Source: Streptomyces sp. NBC_00341
Lineage (GTDB): Bacteria > Actinomycetota > Actinomycetes > Streptomycetales > Streptomycetaceae
Reading direction: 5' to 3'
Assembly: GCF_041435055.1 (NCBI RefSeq)
Contig: NZ_CP108002.1
Coordinates: 7,688,001 to 7,752,000 of the forward strand
Length of the DNA stretch: 64,000 nt
Shown in pieces: positions 63,401 through 64,000 of this stretch (the stretch's first letter is position 1; each line of letters starts with the position of its first letter). The translations under genes were made by a program, and so were the position numbers. The notes under the pieces are model-generated. The model ran no database searches. It was not told the DNA's origin and saw nothing but the letters and a program-made list of their open reading frames with translations.

Positions 63401-64000
63401 ATGAACAGCTCCACCGTGGCGCGGGCCGCGAACGGCAGGCCGTGGTCCCGCACCCAGCTGTCCACCCACGTCGCGGCAGTCGGCGAGGCGGGGCGGACGA
63501 TGGAGGCCAGCCCCGCCGCCCCGGCCGGTGAGGGACAGCCCGCGAGGTGGTGCCGCACCTGGTCGACGAGTGCGGGATCGCTGCGGGGCGAGTCCAGGAA
63601 TTCCTGGGTCAGGGCCATCTCTTCGGCCGTCCGGGCCGAGAGAGCGTCCAGGGCCTTTCGCTGCGGCCGGGCGGGGGTGCGGGCCACTCCGCCCCGGCGG
63701 GGATGGAGCAGCCGCTGCCAGCCGGCCGGCAGCACGAACGTGTCCTCGTCGGGCAGCGCCCGGGGCTGCCCGGTCAGGACACCGGCCCCGGAGGTGCTCG
63801 CCTCCGCAGCGGGACCGTCACCTGAGGGCGCCGCGGCCCCCACCTCCCGGTACCCCTTGCGTTCCTTCTCCGCCACCGACTTGGCCACCTGCGCGTCCGC
63901 CGCCCGCGCGGACGCGTACTCCTTCGTCTGCGTACGCCCGTCGCTCCCGCAGCGCCCGTGGCGCACCGTCACCACGGCCCCGTCCGCGCCGGTCTCCCAG
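60418..64000 (-). CDS. WGR-domain/DUF4132 protein (partial, continues past the window)
   Basis: More than 1190 residues; the N-terminus is beyond position 64000. At the right edge the frame reads WETGADGAVVTVRHGRCGS and continues TKEYASARAADAQ and KGYREV, the second part of a WGR domain. The middle is helical and repeat-like (HEAT-type), and the last about 350 residues contain a DUF4132 domain (LKIRATEKIAEVASDLGLTG and following). Proteins of this layout are annotated as MolR-like or DUF4132; their role is not established. The ATG at 63975 is internal to the domain and not the start. Confidence 0.85.
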   Translation of the reverse strand, partial: WETGADGAVVTVRHGRCGSDGRTQTKEYASARAADAQVAKSVAEKERKGYREVGAAAPSGDGPAAEASTSGAGVLTGQPRALPDEDTFVLPAGWQRLLHPRRGGVARTPARPQRKALDALSARTAEEMALTQEFLDSPRSDPALVDQVRHHLAGCPSPAGAAGLASIVRPASPTAATWVDSWVRDHGLPFAARATVELFMVRARWERGGQVRSGPWLEALPRPHYIYWANAQFPEADRVRALLAATDEETYRATVEGLTRCRTDAHRRIATAYLAPSETDWVAALCTDPEVIAGQDYGLLSLVYCTLNSAEQAAAFPPLPGLCQSLARIATMAEGIGTAVVPLLAEWLKNTYTDADGRRQIANALVEVPTDEAFLLLLDRAYTKQVNAALAQAMLRYPVRALRLLTAHVRDRPDRTYSTAQLLLPRHIAAHRSLVEAVLPTLDSDLVKIVEPLLNPVNRVADASDADTLPSVLTAPPWTRPLSKAKRSAVTGLTAASEPAVVWLPGEREQWAAATTWYNRRQLDGDDDWEETIATLQHGLNASSLQPAWVYAHGPEELVAPALAVWDPTDLWNGSDTLKPIAARFGLDALPLLLRTVPRQPSSLAPLLLPFIDVTVARHMAAWAARLKSTGALTRSWFERHGVAAAPLLVPDAVGKAGPARRAAERALFRIAAVHGDAVVHGAAERHGDLAVEAVAELLAADPLERALPVAVPALPGWADPARLPPIAVRSGGALPQESVCHVLTMLAMSRPGEVYPGLDDVVRTADPASLTEFAWKLFEQWQFASCPAEGSWALSALGLLGDAGTVRRLTPVICYWPVQGDHHRAVEGLDVLAAIGGDAALRHLHDISQRVKSKALKIRATEKIAEVASDLGLTGEQLSDRLVPDLGLDAEGSTVLDYGTRTFTVGFDEQLRPYVVDGVGKLLKGLPTPGSGDDMKSAQATRKRFTALKRDVRTIASDQVCRLETAMVTGRSWSAQEFHDLFVAHPLVWHLVRRLVWLSGTDEGHTAFRVAEDRTFTDAGSGAFTLPEDATVRPAHPLHLGEELTAWSEVFADHGIQQPFAQLGRGVFTLSEAEAGSDRLKRFEGLQVPAGRVLGLLRHGWERGVPQDAGVERWISKRLGDDCCLVIALREVIAAGTVGMDPGQTLETVWLDTRPDDYRESRDHTLRFSGLDAVTVSELLADLTELTEGVAA

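Overview
The window is high-GC actinobacterial chromosome, almost certainly Streptomyces or a close relative. The signs are uniform GC-rich third codon positions, GTG starts and GTGA/ATGA stop-start overlaps, a conservon (CvnA-D plus a P450), CYP157/CYP154-type P450s, Tat-exported proteins, a CUT1 sugar importer with no ATPase gene of its own, and divergent xylA/xylB. I saw no rRNA, tRNA, insertion sequence or CRISPR array.

Layout. 0.1-3.6 kb: an OmpR-type two-component pair and a small anchored surface protein. 3.8-11.1 kb: a mycothiol-dependent isomerase-like enzyme, an EccA-like AAA ATPase divergent from a STAND-type NTPase whose P-loop lysine is missing, and a GT-B glycosyltransferase/GtrA pair; the glycosyltransferase gene carries an in-frame array of heptamers. 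11.3-16.1 kb: an NmrA-like reductase with a divergent TetR that has a zinc-ribbon tail, a Tat-exported phospholipase C, and a small orphan gene. 16.3-18.8 kb: a tandem CYP157/CYP154-type P450 pair without conservon partners.

18.9-34.2 kb is the most coherent unit. A LacI-family regulator, a GH95 hydrolase, a GH42 beta-galactosidase, an LplABC-type importer (lipoprotein plus two permeases), a GH3 beta-glycosidase and a GH31 alpha-xylosidase are linked by four near-identical copies of one 14-bp LacI-type palindrome. The enzyme set matches what is needed to dismantle imported xyloglucan oligosaccharides inside the cell. Xylulokinase, xylose isomerase and a ROK regulator follow at 39.2-43.6 kb and would consume the xylose released. 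Between them lie a TetR/SGNH-esterase pair with a clear operator, a secreted DUF4232 protein and a VWA surface-protein pair.

43.7-53.8 kb: a DUF305/DUF3105/lipoprotein operon, a LURP-one/scramblase-like protein, an arylsulfotransferase-like/NCS2-permease operon with a divergent XRE-cupin regulator, a VOC protein, a FUSC transporter with an overlapping MarR gene, and an IclR regulator convergent with it. 54.3-58.9 kb: a conservon, cvnABCD followed by a CYP157-type P450 with a long tail. 59.0-64.0 kb: a GH4 glycosidase and a large WGR/DUF4132 protein cut by the right edge. Several convergent gene pairs are separated by strong hairpins that probably act as two-way terminators. Start sites were chosen from ribosome-binding sites, overlaps and family N-termini; functions are family-level inferences from the sequence, with no database search.
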